Shown here one piece after another: positions 10,794 through 19,682 of a stretch of DNA of 64,000 nt. The stretch is from JAFGPL01 sp963781805. GTDB lineage: Bacteria > Bacteroidota > Bacteroidia > Bacteroidales > UBA10428. Made by a program: the position numbers and the translations under genes. The notes under the pieces were generated by a model. It was given only the letters and a program-made list of their open reading frames with translations. It did no database searches and was not told the origin of the DNA. The DNA lies in the NCBI GenBank assembly GCA_963781805.1, contig CAWAHF010000004.1, positions 5,146,001 through 5,210,000 of the forward strand. The letters are read 5' to 3'. Position 1 is the first letter of the stretch, and each line of letters opens with the position of its first letter.

Positions 10794-11153
10794 TCATTGC
10801 AGAATTATCTCCGGATCGATATTTAATTTTTTGTACATTGCCCTTGCAATCTCCATTGTAATATCTCTTTTACCATTCAAATACTCACTTATCCTGGATG
10901 AGCTTGTATTTAAAAGAAAGGCAAGGTCCTTCTGTTTCAGCTTCATTTCAAACATACGCAGTTCAATAACTTCCTCCAAAGTAGGTGTTCCGACAGGATA
11001 ATGATCTTCTTCATAATTTTCTATTAAATCAGATAAATAGACAAGTTCCTGCCGTTCCGGACTATCTTCGGGGGTATTATCATTCACAACTTTTAAAAGC
11101 GCTTCGATGCGTTCCAGGGCGTTTTTATATTCAACTTCGCGTATCTTTTTCAT
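10794..11153 (-). CDS. higA: HigA-type antitoxin, XRE helix-turn-helix
   Basis: This 119-residue protein has a C-terminal Xre helix-turn-helix (about residues 60-115). The core KLKQKDLAFLLNTSSSRISE is followed by YLNGKRDI, typical of HigA antitoxins. The N-terminal half is helical (ALERIEALLKVVNDN). It should neutralise the HigB toxin encoded 30 bases upstream and repress the shared promoter together with it. The toxin-first gene order is characteristic of higBA. The tandem palindromes at 11514-11548 are the likely operator. Confidence 0.88.
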   Translation of the reverse strand: MKKIREVEYKNALERIEALLKVVNDNTPEDSPERQELVYLSDLIENYEEDHYPVGTPTLEEVIELRMFEMKLKQKDLAFLLNTSSSRISEYLNGKRDITMEIARAMYKKLNIDPEIILQ

Positions 11154-11183
11154 TTTTATAATATTTAATTTACAATCTCAACT

Positions 11184-11483
11184 CTATAAATTTTCAATGT
11201 CTTTTAATTTACTGTAATCCTTAAGGTTTCCAATCCACCTGATATATACGCGTTTCAGGGCAAAAATAATTATTGCTATAATCCGGTAATGGTTGCCCTT
11301 AATATTGAAAACAAACCGCGAATTTCCAACTGAATCTACAGAATTAAAGGTTTTTTTAATATCCGAATAGTTTTCCCATTCAGCCTTTTTTGTTCTTTTA
11401 TACCAGTCTTGCAAGGCTACACGGGAATTGTAATCTTTTTCAAAGAACTCAAGTAATTTTCTAAATGAGATAATATGCATCAT
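11184..11483 (-). CDS. higB: HigB-type toxin, mRNA interferase
   Basis: This 99-residue RelE-fold toxin of the HigB family has the landmarks FFEKDYNSRVALQDWYKRTK, a SVGNSRFVFNIKGNHYRIIA strand pair and a C-terminal KRVYIRWIGNLKDYSKL. The family cleaves mRNA on the ribosome and is inhibited by HigA. Two adjacent ATGs (11483 and 11480) are possible starts. The -7 box ends only about 14 bases upstream, so the leader is very short. The frame is intact and the toxin is probably functional, in contrast to the broken toxin at 62783. Confidence 0.88.
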   Translation of the reverse strand: MMHIISFRKLLEFFEKDYNSRVALQDWYKRTKKAEWENYSDIKKTFNSVDSVGNSRFVFNIKGNHYRIIAIIIFALKRVYIRWIGNLKDYSKLKDIENL

Positions 11484-11496
11484 GTGTATTTGATTG

Positions 11497-11548
11497 CAAA
11501 GATATAAATTTAATTACATATTATGTAATCATTTTACATATTATGTAA
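11497..11548 (-). promoter_or_regulatory. higBA promoter with two tandem palindromic operators
   Basis: A -7 element TATCTTTG (minus strand, 11504-11497) fits the Bacteroidota TAnnTTTG consensus exactly. Directly upstream are two identical 15-bp palindromes, TTACATATTATGTAA, at 11514-11528 and 11534-11548. They are offset by exactly 20 bp and cover the region where a -33 element would lie. This is the expected layout for autorepression by a HigA dimer pair. Confidence 0.75.
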
Positions 11549-11881
11549 TATAATTATTTATTTTATGGGTGCTTGTAGCTCGTGACATACTATTTATTAT
11601 TCCCCAGTTCGCCTGAGTTTTTGCAAAAAAAAAATAAAAGTTAGTTCGGCGGAGGCTCCAGCCTTTGTCGAATATATCTTTCCAGGCTTCGCCTGTTTTC
11701 TTATTTTCACAACCATTCCAAATCTGTCGGAGATAAACAAAAACCGGCGAAATGCATCCCGCTTGTACCCTTTTGTTTTTTTGGTCAATACGACCTGTTT
11801 AAACAGAATAATTCTGGCTTATTTTGAACAGGATGTTTTATTGCTACGCCCGCTAAAGCTCGTAACTTCTATTTCAAAAGA
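11549..11881. other. Intergenic, no supportable gene
   Basis: An A-run and several GCCTG-type short motifs are visible. A 63-codon minus-strand frame exists at 11597-11788, but its composition is not protein-like and it has no recognisable domain. Confidence 0.5.
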
Positions 11882-12340
11882 TCACTTTTCCTCCGGCCTT
11901 GCCTGCACCCCTTGCGTTAACAACCATCTGCGAAACTGTACTTCGGTAATAAAAATCTTTACCACCTTTGCTTCGGGTAAAATTTCCCTGAATTTCTGCA
12001 CATACTGATCCATAAGCTCTGTTTCCTGGTGCTGGTAATCCAACAGCTTATTGAGCGTATTGGTTACTTCTTTTGCCTCCATGTTTTTTTCGTTTTGTTC
12101 AAAATAGAGCATCAGGCTGTTTCGCTGCTGATTGATCAGATTACGCCTGGCAGTATAATCGTTATAAACCGGCCAGAATTGTTCCTTTTCCTGCGGCGTA
12201 AGCTCAAGTTTCTCGTTGATAAATTCAACTTTTTTTGCCTGAATTCTTTTCAGTATTCCATTTTCACGTATTTGTCCCTGCAAAGGAAGCGAGACAAAAA
12301 ATGCGCAGACAATGATTAAATATTTTATGTAGTTTTTCAT
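11882..12340 (-). CDS. Periplasmic Spy/CpxP-like helical protein
   Basis: This 152-residue protein has a signal peptide (MKNYIKYLIIVCAFFVSLPL, cleavage near QGQ) followed by an all-helical charged region. The LTPQEKEQFWPVYNDY motif is the LTxxQ-like signature of Spy/CpxP family proteins. It is the last gene of a three-gene operon with the ECF sigma factor and the single-pass membrane protein. Gaps are 12 and 33 bases. In Bacteroidota such proteins accompany ECF sigma factors and are thought to sense envelope state, which remains an inference here. Confidence 0.75.
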   Translation of the reverse strand: MKNYIKYLIIVCAFFVSLPLQGQIRENGILKRIQAKKVEFINEKLELTPQEKEQFWPVYNDYTARRNLINQQRNSLMLYFEQNEKNMEAKEVTNTLNKLLDYQHQETELMDQYVQKFREILPEAKVVKIFITEVQFRRWLLTQGVQARPEEK

Positions 12341-12352
12341 TCGTAGTGTATT

Positions 12353-12799
12353 TTAAATATCGTTATTAAATAAGTCGTTCAGATCGGCATCTTCCTCATT
12401 CAGGTAATCGATTATTTCTTTCTCGGTAAAATTTTCATTCTTCAATACAGGTTCTTCTGTTTCATACAGCGCTTCAATAATGGTCTCATCGCTGTAATAA
12501 TATATATTTTCCTCAATGTTCGCAGCAATTGCAGACTCGCTCAGGTTCAATCCTTCCTGCTTTTCCGGCCTGATTAAAACGAAAAATACCACAACAATTA
12601 TGGCTGCAGCTGCAAAAACCGATACAAATACCGGTTTCAGGACTGATATTCTTTTGTGCCTGGGTTCAGATAGTTGATTTTCATGAATCCTGTCGCTTAA
12701 TCTAACGGAAAAGGTATCAAAATAATTTCCAGGGACTTTAAACGGATTGTCCTTGTTGATTTTTGATAAATTCGGTCCTGTTTTTTCAGATTTCTTCAT
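12353..12799 (-). CDS. Single-pass membrane protein, putative anti-sigma factor
   Basis: This 148-residue protein has a cytoplasmic N-terminal part containing NPFKVPGNYFDTFSVRL, one membrane helix at about residues 53-75 (VFVSVFAAAAIIVVVFFVLI) and an acidic outer tail ending EEDADLNDLFNNDI. Its position right after an ECF sigma gene and its topology suggest an anti-sigma or sensor role. No zinc anti-sigma motif (HxxxCxxC) is present, so the family is not one of the classical ones. The PxGYF-like motif is common in such Bacteroidales proteins. Confidence 0.65.
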   Translation of the reverse strand: MKKSEKTGPNLSKINKDNPFKVPGNYFDTFSVRLSDRIHENQLSEPRHKRISVLKPVFVSVFAAAAIIVVVFFVLIRPEKQEGLNLSESAIAANIEENIYYYSDETIIEALYETEEPVLKNENFTEKEIIDYLNEEDADLNDLFNNDI

Positions 12800-12832
12800 G
12801 ATATCCGTTAGATGATTTAAACTTACAAAGGT

Positions 12833-13393
12833 TTAATGACTTGTTATATATTTTTCAATCTTTTTTACGGCATGATGAAAAGATGCCTTAAGCGCACCAA
12901 CTGATGTATTCAATATTTCCGCAATTTTTTCATATTTCATCTCATCAAAATATTTCATATTAAATACGATTCGTTGTTTTTCAGGCAGCGTAAGCAGCGC
13001 TTTTTGTAATTTCAGTTGAAGTTCATCGCCATCAAAATATTCATCTGTCTCAAGGTTGCTGCTCAATTGCCTTTCGACATCAACCAACGGTATTAAATAT
13101 TTTCTTCTTTTTTGTTTCAGAAAGAATAAAGCCTCATTGGTTGCAATCCTGTATAGCCATGTAAACAGCGCTGATGCTTCGCGAAAATTTTCAAGGCCGC
13201 TCCATGCTTTTAAAAACGTATTTTGCAGGATGTCATCGGTATCGTTATGGTCAACAAGTACCTTTCGGATATGCCAGTAGAGTCTTTCCTGGTACTTTCT
13301 GACAATGAGGTTAAATGCATAGTCTTTATGCTCTTCCGAATTAAACAGTTCCAGAAGTTCCTTGTCTTTATATTCTGTGACTTTTTCAGTCAT
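12833..13393 (-). CDS. ECF-family RNA polymerase sigma factor
   Basis: The 186 residues contain sigma region 2 (FNLIVRKYQERLYWHIRKVL, DTDDILQNTFLKAW, FTWLYRIATNEAL) and region 4 (LTLPEKQRIVFNMKYFDEMK, YEKIAEILNTSVGALKASFH). This is the ordinary ECF architecture. It is first in an operon with the membrane protein and the Spy-like protein, which points to an envelope-stress or surface-signal response. The stop lies 33 bases before the next start. Confidence 0.9.
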   Translation of the reverse strand: MTEKVTEYKDKELLELFNSEEHKDYAFNLIVRKYQERLYWHIRKVLVDHNDTDDILQNTFLKAWSGLENFREASALFTWLYRIATNEALFFLKQKRRKYLIPLVDVERQLSSNLETDEYFDGDELQLKLQKALLTLPEKQRIVFNMKYFDEMKYEKIAEILNTSVGALKASFHHAVKKIEKYITSH

Positions 13394-13587
13394 GCATGTT
13401 TTCTCTGATCAGAATAAGAGTATGACTAAATTTCTTTGGAAAGGTTTAATCTGAATTGAAAAAACAATGTTGTTTATTTAAGACCATATCATGTCCCTCT
13501 CAAATTGAAAGGGTTCAGTGGAGAGGAAAATTAAACGACATTGATTCAAAAAATTATCGAAAAAAATACAACCAAACTAACCTCTCA

Positions 13588-13743
13588 AGTAGTGTCCCTT
13601 AGAAAACTCTAATATAAATGATAATATTTATAATTTTGAAAAATCAGGATGTAATTTTAAACTGCACACCCCTACACCCCTCTCATAGAGGGGATTGATA
13701 GTATCCTGATTTTTCAAAATTATTGAGTTTTCCAAGAACTACT
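13588..13743. repeat. Inverted-repeat element, possible MITE or IS remnant
   Basis: A perfect 19-bp inverted repeat (AATTTTGAAAAATCAGGAT at 13632-13650, its complement at 13703-13721) is nested inside outer arms GAAAACTC/GAGTTTTC and AGTAGT/ACTACT. The left arm carries an extra AT-rich stretch of about 20 bases. The centre holds a CCCCTCT-CAT-AGAGGGG hairpin. There is no coding capacity. It fills most of the 369-base gap between the sigma operon and the VWA gene. Confidence 0.6.
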
Positions 13744-13762
13744 AATTAGCAATTATTAAACA

Positions 13763-15154
13763 CTAATACAACTGAACAGTTTCAGAGCCTCCTTGTACAA
13801 TCGTAAATGTTTTGCTGATGGTGTAAAGGGTTTGTCGTGCATTCTGAGCCCTGAAAACAACACGATATGTACCGGGCTGTATTACCAGGGTTTCTATTTT
13901 AATATTCGGATTGAGGTTACATACCCACTCCTCATCTTTGTTGCTCTTTCTCAGGTATATGCTGCCGTAACCAGTAGAAGACTTAAGCAGATTAAGTATA
14001 CCTGGTCGAGGAATTTCAAGCGTTGTGGTATAACTCTGGCTGATATCCACATTATTCAGATATATTCTGGGGATGATAGGGATTTCTATATCGTACTTGC
14101 CCACAAGGTATTTTTCTTCTTCATACATTTTTTGCACATTCAGGGTATTTTTGTTTCCGGCTTTTTTTACCAGAAATATCTGATCTCTGTATTGATGACC
14201 GTCTTTGGTGATAACTTTAAGGGTGCCCTGCGGAACATCTGCGGCAATTATGGTATGTTTCCCCACGGTGAGTTGTACATTTTCCACTGTAACCGGAGGG
14301 ATGGTATGAACTGTTACATCGTAGGTTACGAGATGATCGAGTACAAGTGTGTCAGGTTTCCCCCGGTTATTCATAGTATGCACATAGTTATACATAATTT
14401 TTCCCGAAAAATGATCCTTAAAAGTCATATTAACATTGGTTTCGGTAGGATTTCCATTAATATCAAGTAAATTGACCTGTGCAGTGGTTGCATTCAGGGC
14501 CTGTGAAATCACCACCTCCATCACATCACTGAATTTATCTTCATCAATCGCATTGTAATAGTGTCCGATACAATCGAATGAAGCTTTAAAACCTTCATCA
14601 ATCCCAATTCCAATGATAAAAGGTTTCAGTACAATTCCCTGTTTTTGAAGATTGTAAGATACTTCACAGGGGTCTCCATCGCAAGCCTCAATGCCATCGG
14701 TAATTAAAATAATGATGTTTCTGCAGTTGTCGCAATCGGGTGGAAAATCACCAGCTCCTTTTTCCAGTGAACCTGCAATGGGAGTGGTGCCTTTTGGAAT
14801 AACATACCTCAGTTTTTGTCTTATTTTCCCTGCATTATTTTCACCAAATGGTACCTCCAGCCTGGTATCACTGCAATCCTGAGGCGGAACAGGACTTTGA
14901 TGACCATAGAGCCTTAAAGCCATTTTGACATTTGGTAGCGTTTCAAGACTGTCGATGATATGGATAAGGACTTTCCGGGCGATGTCGATCTTTTTATTTT
15001 TCTGCCAGAAACCTGCCATGCTTTGTGAAGCATCGAAAATAAATAAAATACGTGTGTCTGGTGGTTGATATTTCAGTCTTCCCTGGCCTTGAACATTAAT
15101 GGTTAAAAGACAAAACAGCATTGCCAACAGAAATATTATTTTTTTTGATACCAT
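13763..15154 (-). CDS. Secreted von Willebrand factor A domain protein
   Basis: This 463-residue protein has a signal peptide ending near NVQGQG. A VWA domain (about residues 30-215) has the metal-ion-dependent adhesion site: DASQSM, the Thr in PKGTTPIAGSL and ITDGIEACDGDPC. The domain is Cys-rich (QDCSDT, DCDNC). The C-terminal half is beta-rich and not recognised, with an N-terminal-like RIYLNNVDISQSYTTTLEIP segment. It probably binds metal and a protein partner outside the cytoplasm. Neither neighbour is functionally related. Confidence 0.85.
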   Translation of the reverse strand: MVSKKIIFLLAMLFCLLTINVQGQGRLKYQPPDTRILFIFDASQSMAGFWQKNKKIDIARKVLIHIIDSLETLPNVKMALRLYGHQSPVPPQDCSDTRLEVPFGENNAGKIRQKLRYVIPKGTTPIAGSLEKGAGDFPPDCDNCRNIIILITDGIEACDGDPCEVSYNLQKQGIVLKPFIIGIGIDEGFKASFDCIGHYYNAIDEDKFSDVMEVVISQALNATTAQVNLLDINGNPTETNVNMTFKDHFSGKIMYNYVHTMNNRGKPDTLVLDHLVTYDVTVHTIPPVTVENVQLTVGKHTIIAADVPQGTLKVITKDGHQYRDQIFLVKKAGNKNTLNVQKMYEEEKYLVGKYDIEIPIIPRIYLNNVDISQSYTTTLEIPRPGILNLLKSSTGYGSIYLRKSNKDEEWVCNLNPNIKIETLVIQPGTYRVVFRAQNARQTLYTISKTFTIVQGGSETVQLY

Positions 15155-15320
15155 TTATGTGTGCTTTACATATTCTAATTCAGGTAAAATTAGGACAATT
15201 TGGAAGAAATATTTTATTGGATAATTCACACAACTATAACTGTAAAATACAAGTATTTATTTTATGCACGCTCTGTCTTTTATTCAGAAATAATTCTATG
15301 AAAAATTACTGTTGATAAAA

Positions 15321-15355
15321 ATAAAAAAGCTGTTGATTCGAAAACCAACAGCTTT
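15321..15355 (-). terminator. Terminator of the transketolase gene
   Basis: AAAGCTGTTG and CAACAGCTTT form a ten-base stem with a ten-base loop. On the minus strand it is followed by a T-rich run, 24 bases past the transketolase stop. Confidence 0.8.
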
Positions 15356-15378
15356 ATATATATTCATACAAAGGAAAT

Positions 15379-17427
15379 TTATTTTTTGTATTCTGAAAGA
15401 TAGGTCATCACTTGTTTGAACACATTGTCTGCTGTAAAACCTAGTTTTTCGTCAAGTACTTTATACGGCGCTGAAAAACCAAAACTTTCCACACCAAATA
15501 CTTTTCCTTTTGGTCCGACCACTCCCTGCAATGTAACAGGTAAACCGGCCGTAAGTCCAAAGCAGGGAATATCTGAAGGGATTACTTTTTCCTGGTAGGT
15601 CTTATCCTGTTTTCTGAACAAACCTTCGGAAATGGCTGATACGATTCTCACGTTTAATCCCTTTTCCTGTCTGAGTTTTACTGCACCTGCAACCAGGGTC
15701 GATACTTCGGAACCGTTAGCAACAAGAACAATATCGGGTTTATCATCACTGTCCTGAACAATGTATGCACCTTTCACCGCTTCCTGTGCATCCTGATACC
15801 TTGTTGAACCAGCTTTTGCAGGCAGATTGGTAATATTCTGACGTGACAGAATCAGCGCTGTGGGCGACTTGGTATTCTCCAGCGCCATTTTCCATGCGAT
15901 GGTTGCCTCATGACAATCAGCAGGTCTCAGTACAAGCATACTGTTTTCTCCCGAATGGTTTTTCAATTTTTCCAGCAACCTGATTTGCGCTTCCTGTTCT
16001 ACCGGCTGATGGGTGGGTCCGTCTTCACCCACACGAAATGCATCATGTGTCCAGATGAATTTAACAGGCAATTGCATCAGAGCAGATAGTCTTGCAGCAG
16101 GTTTCATATAATCAGAGAACACAAAGAATGTTCCGCATGCCGGAATTACCCCGCCATGCAAAGCCATGCCATTTGTAATTGCTGCCATCGTTAGTTCTGA
16201 TACTCCAACCTGTAAAAAGGCGCCTGAAAAATCACCTTTTTTAAAAGCTTTGGAGTTTTTCAGAAATCCGTCGGTCTTATCACTGTTGGATAAATCTGCC
16301 GAGGCAACTATCATGTTTTCTAAATTCTTTGCGAGAAATCCGAGCACAGTTGCAGAGGCATTCCGTGTGGCAGAATCGTCTTTCTGAACAATCTGGCTAA
16401 AATCTATATTGGGAATTTTGTCTGAGAAAAACAATTTTAATTTTTTGGCAAGCTCAGGATTTTGGTTGGCCCATTTCTCTTCGGCAGCTTTTTTAGCTTT
16501 TGCCTGCGAAGTTTTTTGAGACAATACCTCTTTGTAAAATGCTTCAACTTCCGGGAAGATAACAAATGGATTGGCCGGATCGCCTCCGAGGTTTTCAATT
16601 GACTTTTCGAAGGATGCACCGGCTTCGCCCAAAGGCATACCATGCGTTGCGCATTGTCTTTCAAAAGATTTACCATCGGCAGTAACGGCGCCTTTACCCA
16701 TAATGGTTTTACCGATAATCAAGGTTGGTTTTTGTTTTTCCTGGTTGGCATCTTTAAGCGCTTTGCGGATTTCATCCTGGTCATTCCCGTTTATGGTTAC
16801 CACTTTCCATCCCCATGCTTCATATTTCTTGGCAGTATCTTCGCTGGTAACTGCATTTGTTTCGGTCGAAAGCTGTATATCATTTGAGTCGAAAAACATA
16901 ATCAGATTGCTTAATCCCAGGTGACCGGCGATACGTCCTGCGGCTTGTGATATTTCTTCCTGCACACCGCCGTCTGAAATGTAGGTATAGATTTTATGTG
17001 CCATCCATTCTCCAAAACGGGCAACCAGAAATCTTTCAGCAATAGCTGCCCCGATTGCCATGGTATGACCTTGTCCCAGTGGTCCCGATGTATTTTCGAT
17101 TCCACGGCTGAAATCTTTTTCAGGATGGCCCGGGGTAGGACTTTCCCATTGACGGAATCCTTTCAGTTCCTCAAGTTTGAAATTTCCGGTCAGTGTTAAA
17201 ACAGAGTACAGCATGGGTGACATATGTCCCGGATCAAGAAAAAACCTGTCGCGGTTTTTCCACGTCATATCCTGCGGATCCCAGTTCAGAAATTCCGAAT
17301 ATAAAATATTGATGAAATCAGCTCCGCCCATAGCTCCTCCGGGGTGACCCGATTTGGCTTTTTCAACCATAGCCGCCGACAGAATACGGATGTTATCCGC
17401 TGCTTTATTGATTATTTCTCTACTCAT
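15379..17427 (-). CDS. tkt: Transketolase
   Basis: This 682-residue thiamine-diphosphate enzyme transfers two-carbon ketol units in the non-oxidative pentose phosphate pathway. Visible landmarks are KSGHPGGAMGGADF, DRFFLDPGHMSPMLYSVL, NTSGPLGQGH, the ThDP/Mg site ISDGGVQEEISQAAG, and in the pyrimidine and C-terminal domains DLSNSDKTDGF, HDAFRVGEDGPTHQPVEQ and LRPADCHE. The ISDGG form of the ThDP motif is that of the Bacteroides-type enzyme, not the GDG of Escherichia coli. Length matches the family. It is a single-gene unit with its own promoter and terminator. Confidence 0.97.
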   Translation of the reverse strand: MSREIINKAADNIRILSAAMVEKAKSGHPGGAMGGADFINILYSEFLNWDPQDMTWKNRDRFFLDPGHMSPMLYSVLTLTGNFKLEELKGFRQWESPTPGHPEKDFSRGIENTSGPLGQGHTMAIGAAIAERFLVARFGEWMAHKIYTYISDGGVQEEISQAAGRIAGHLGLSNLIMFFDSNDIQLSTETNAVTSEDTAKKYEAWGWKVVTINGNDQDEIRKALKDANQEKQKPTLIIGKTIMGKGAVTADGKSFERQCATHGMPLGEAGASFEKSIENLGGDPANPFVIFPEVEAFYKEVLSQKTSQAKAKKAAEEKWANQNPELAKKLKLFFSDKIPNIDFSQIVQKDDSATRNASATVLGFLAKNLENMIVASADLSNSDKTDGFLKNSKAFKKGDFSGAFLQVGVSELTMAAITNGMALHGGVIPACGTFFVFSDYMKPAARLSALMQLPVKFIWTHDAFRVGEDGPTHQPVEQEAQIRLLEKLKNHSGENSMLVLRPADCHEATIAWKMALENTKSPTALILSRQNITNLPAKAGSTRYQDAQEAVKGAYIVQDSDDKPDIVLVANGSEVSTLVAGAVKLRQEKGLNVRIVSAISEGLFRKQDKTYQEKVIPSDIPCFGLTAGLPVTLQGVVGPKGKVFGVESFGFSAPYKVLDEKLGFTADNVFKQVMTYLSEYKK

Positions 17428-17481
17428 GTGTTAATGTTTTATATTGAATGTTAATTGATTTTCACCTTCTTAATCAGGTTG

Positions 17482-17489
17482 CAAATATA
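17482..17489 (-). promoter_or_regulatory. Transketolase -7 promoter element
   Basis: TATATTTG on the minus strand matches TAnnTTTG and lies 55 bases upstream of the start codon. No clear TTTG -33 element is visible. Confidence 0.45.
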
Positions 17490-17895
17490 AAAAGTTTAGG
17501 GAGATTATTCAGACATTAATTTTGCTGACGAAAAAAACTATTGCAAAAAAGATAAAGCAGATTTTTAGATAAATTATTGTATTTCTTATAATGAAAATCA
17601 AAAATAAATGCAAATAAAAAACCCCAAAACCATTCCAACTGATTTCAGGGTTGTCATCTGTATTTCGCAGGGGAATCGAAAATATTTTATTATGACTGCT
17701 CATCAGATGTAAATGTGCCCTACAAACCGCAAAGGCGAAGCATTAGTGAAGCGCGTTTTGAGTCTTTACAAAGTGTTGTTTTAATATGACCTAAAAAAGT
17801 TTATAAGGATAGAATCCTGTTTAAATCAGGAATAAAATAGGATTGAAGTCCCTGAATAATTTTCTTCTCCGGGATTCCCATATCAGATAACTTAT
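17490..17895. other. Intergenic, no supportable gene
   Basis: The stretch between the DUF4143 ATPase stop and the tkt promoter holds a weak AACCC/GGGTT stem followed by T residues on the minus strand (about 17604-17650). This may terminate the ATPase transcript. A 64-codon minus-strand frame at 17509-17703 has no protein-like features. Confidence 0.4.
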
Positions 17896-19200
17896 TTAAC
17901 CGGATATTTCCGATACTACGTGTATTGCATATAGCGGAAGATTGATCAACCAATCCTCCTGCCTGTAGTCAGACATAGATGTCCGGATGGGATACGTATT
18001 TGGATATTTCTGATAAAATGACTTTAAACTTTTTGCCTGCAGGTTCTCTTCTGCTTTTACTTCAATAGAATAAATATTTCCACTATTCTGTAAAACAAAA
18101 TCCACTTCTCCTGAAGATTTTTCGGAAGACCAATAATGTATTGCCATTTCCGGAATTGTTCTTAGTTGTTGTAATACATATTGTTCTGTTAATGCACCTT
18201 TAAATTCTTCGAAAATAACATTTCCTTCGAGCAATGTTTTCTGACTAATGTTTCCCATTGCCGCCAGTAATCCTACATCAACTGTATAGAGTTTAAAAGC
18301 ATTAAAGTCCTCATAGGCTTTTAGCGGAATACCCGGCTTTGTAACCCGGTTAACTTTATAAACCAATCCGCAATCAATTAGCCATGAGAGTGCCAGTTCA
18401 AAATCTTTTGCTCTGGAGCCTTTTTTGACTGCACTGTAAATAAATTTTCTGTTTTCTTTTGCCAATTGCGATGGTATAGCATTCCATAGCATTCTTATTC
18501 TGGGAACTATTTCACTTGGTGCATGTTTTGAGAAATCCTGTTCGTATGCAGAAAGTATTCTGTTTTGAATCTGACGAACTTCGCTGTAATTTTCTGTTTC
18601 ACTAAAAAATAGCACAGCTTCAGGCATCCCGCCAATGTAATAATATTGCTTAAGCAACTGGATGTATTTTTTTTTGAAGCTTTTTATCAAATTCCAATCT
18701 TTCTTATTGATTAATTCAAGCAGATGTTGTTGTCCGGTTGCTAATAAAAATTCCGAAAAATTAAGCGGAAGGAGATCAATAAAATCTACTTTTCCAACCG
18801 GAAACGATGTATGTTTATGCATAGATACTCCCAATAATGAGCCAGCCGCAACGATATGATACTGTTGTGCATTTTCGTAAAAGTACTTGAGCGCCGTAAT
18901 TCCGCCATCAGCCTCCTGTATTTCATCAAATATAATCAAGGTGATTTGCACATCAATTTGCAGCCCTGTTTCAATTTGTATAGCAGATACTATACGCTTT
19001 GTGTCATAATCATCTTTAAACAGATTCCTGAGTGCACTTGAGCTTTCAAAATTCACATAAGCCACTTGGTTGTAATTTCTTTTCCCAAATTCTTTCATCA
19101 GCCAGGTTTTCCCGACTTGCCTGGCACCTCTTATGATAATTGGCTTTCTGTCTTTCTTTTTCTTCCAATTATCAAGGTATTGCATGGCCAATCTTTCCAT
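17896..19200 (-). CDS. AAA-type ATPase with DUF4143 nuclease-like domain
   Basis: This 434-residue protein has Walker A GARQVGKTW (about residues 25-33), Walker B LIIFDEIQE and sensor AAGSLLGVS in the N-terminal ATPase. The C-terminal DUF4143 region contains GEVDFVLQ and YSIEVKA, a PD-(D/E)xK-like E-x-D...E-V-K arrangement. The family is abundant in Bacteroidota, often in near-identical copies, and its function is not settled. Transport, defence and toxin-antitoxin roles have all been suggested. It is a single-gene unit whose leader carries two 23-bp direct repeats. Confidence 0.88.
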   Translation of the reverse strand: MERLAMQYLDNWKKKKDRKPIIIRGARQVGKTWLMKEFGKRNYNQVAYVNFESSSALRNLFKDDYDTKRIVSAIQIETGLQIDVQITLIIFDEIQEADGGITALKYFYENAQQYHIVAAGSLLGVSMHKHTSFPVGKVDFIDLLPLNFSEFLLATGQQHLLELINKKDWNLIKSFKKKYIQLLKQYYYIGGMPEAVLFFSETENYSEVRQIQNRILSAYEQDFSKHAPSEIVPRIRMLWNAIPSQLAKENRKFIYSAVKKGSRAKDFELALSWLIDCGLVYKVNRVTKPGIPLKAYEDFNAFKLYTVDVGLLAAMGNISQKTLLEGNVIFEEFKGALTEQYVLQQLRTIPEMAIHYWSSEKSSGEVDFVLQNSGNIYSIEVKAEENLQAKSLKSFYQKYPNTYPIRTSMSDYRQEDWLINLPLYAIHVVSEISG

Positions 19201-19205
19201 GTTTC

Positions 19206-19260
19206 ACATTTTTTCGTTGGACTTTTTGTGTAAATTTACATTTTTTCGTTGGACTTTTTG
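19206..19260 (-). promoter_or_regulatory. Two 23-bp direct repeats upstream of the DUF4143 ATPase
   Basis: The plus-strand sequence ACATTTTTTCGTTGGACTTT plus TTG occurs at 19206-19228 and again, identically, at 19238-19260, a spacing of 32 bp. The proximal copy ends five bases before the ATG. Such a repeat is a candidate operator for autoregulation or a leader RNA element. It is not a palindrome. Confidence 0.6.
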
Positions 19261-19634
19261 AATTATAGGCTATCTTTTCATATCGATCATATTATACCCG
19301 GTTCTTTTTCTTTCGAAACTTCCCGGAACAATTGCTTATGAACGCTAACTAATTTCTTACCTTATTTTCAGTATGCAAACATTAAAAAATAAAATAATTA
19401 ATTAATGCGAATGAGAGGTCGAAATCAAATATATGGACTTTATCTTTGTGTCATAGCGGCATATTGGCAATGGGAAGATAGCCACAAACCTGTCCGCTGC
19501 ATTGCTTTGGCAGGCGGGGGCACAAATTCACTAAGTATGACTAAGGTAAGTTTGCAAAATACTGATTCCTAATTATATATATGCTTATAAGTTTTAAACC
19601 TTAATTCGCACTATGTATTATCAGGTATGAAGAA

Positions 19635-19669
19635 CAAAAAAACCGCTGAGGTTTTTGTAGTATCAGCGG
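19635..19669 (-). terminator. Terminator of the tRNA-Glu transcript
   Basis: CCGCTGA and TCAGCGG form a seven-base stem followed on the minus strand by seven T residues, beginning about 14 bases after the tRNA 3' end. Confidence 0.75.
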
Positions 19670-19682
19670 CTAGTGTTTCAAG

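Noticed and set aside
11597..11788. 63-codon minus-strand open frame
   Set aside because: The basic, low-complexity product has no recognisable motif and lies in a gap with short GCCTG-type repeats.
13793..14470. 225-codon plus-strand open frame
   Set aside because: It is antisense to the VWA protein gene and has an improbable composition.
17509..17703. 64-codon minus-strand open frame
   Set aside because: No start signal, no family resemblance, and it overlaps the transketolase promoter side of the gap.
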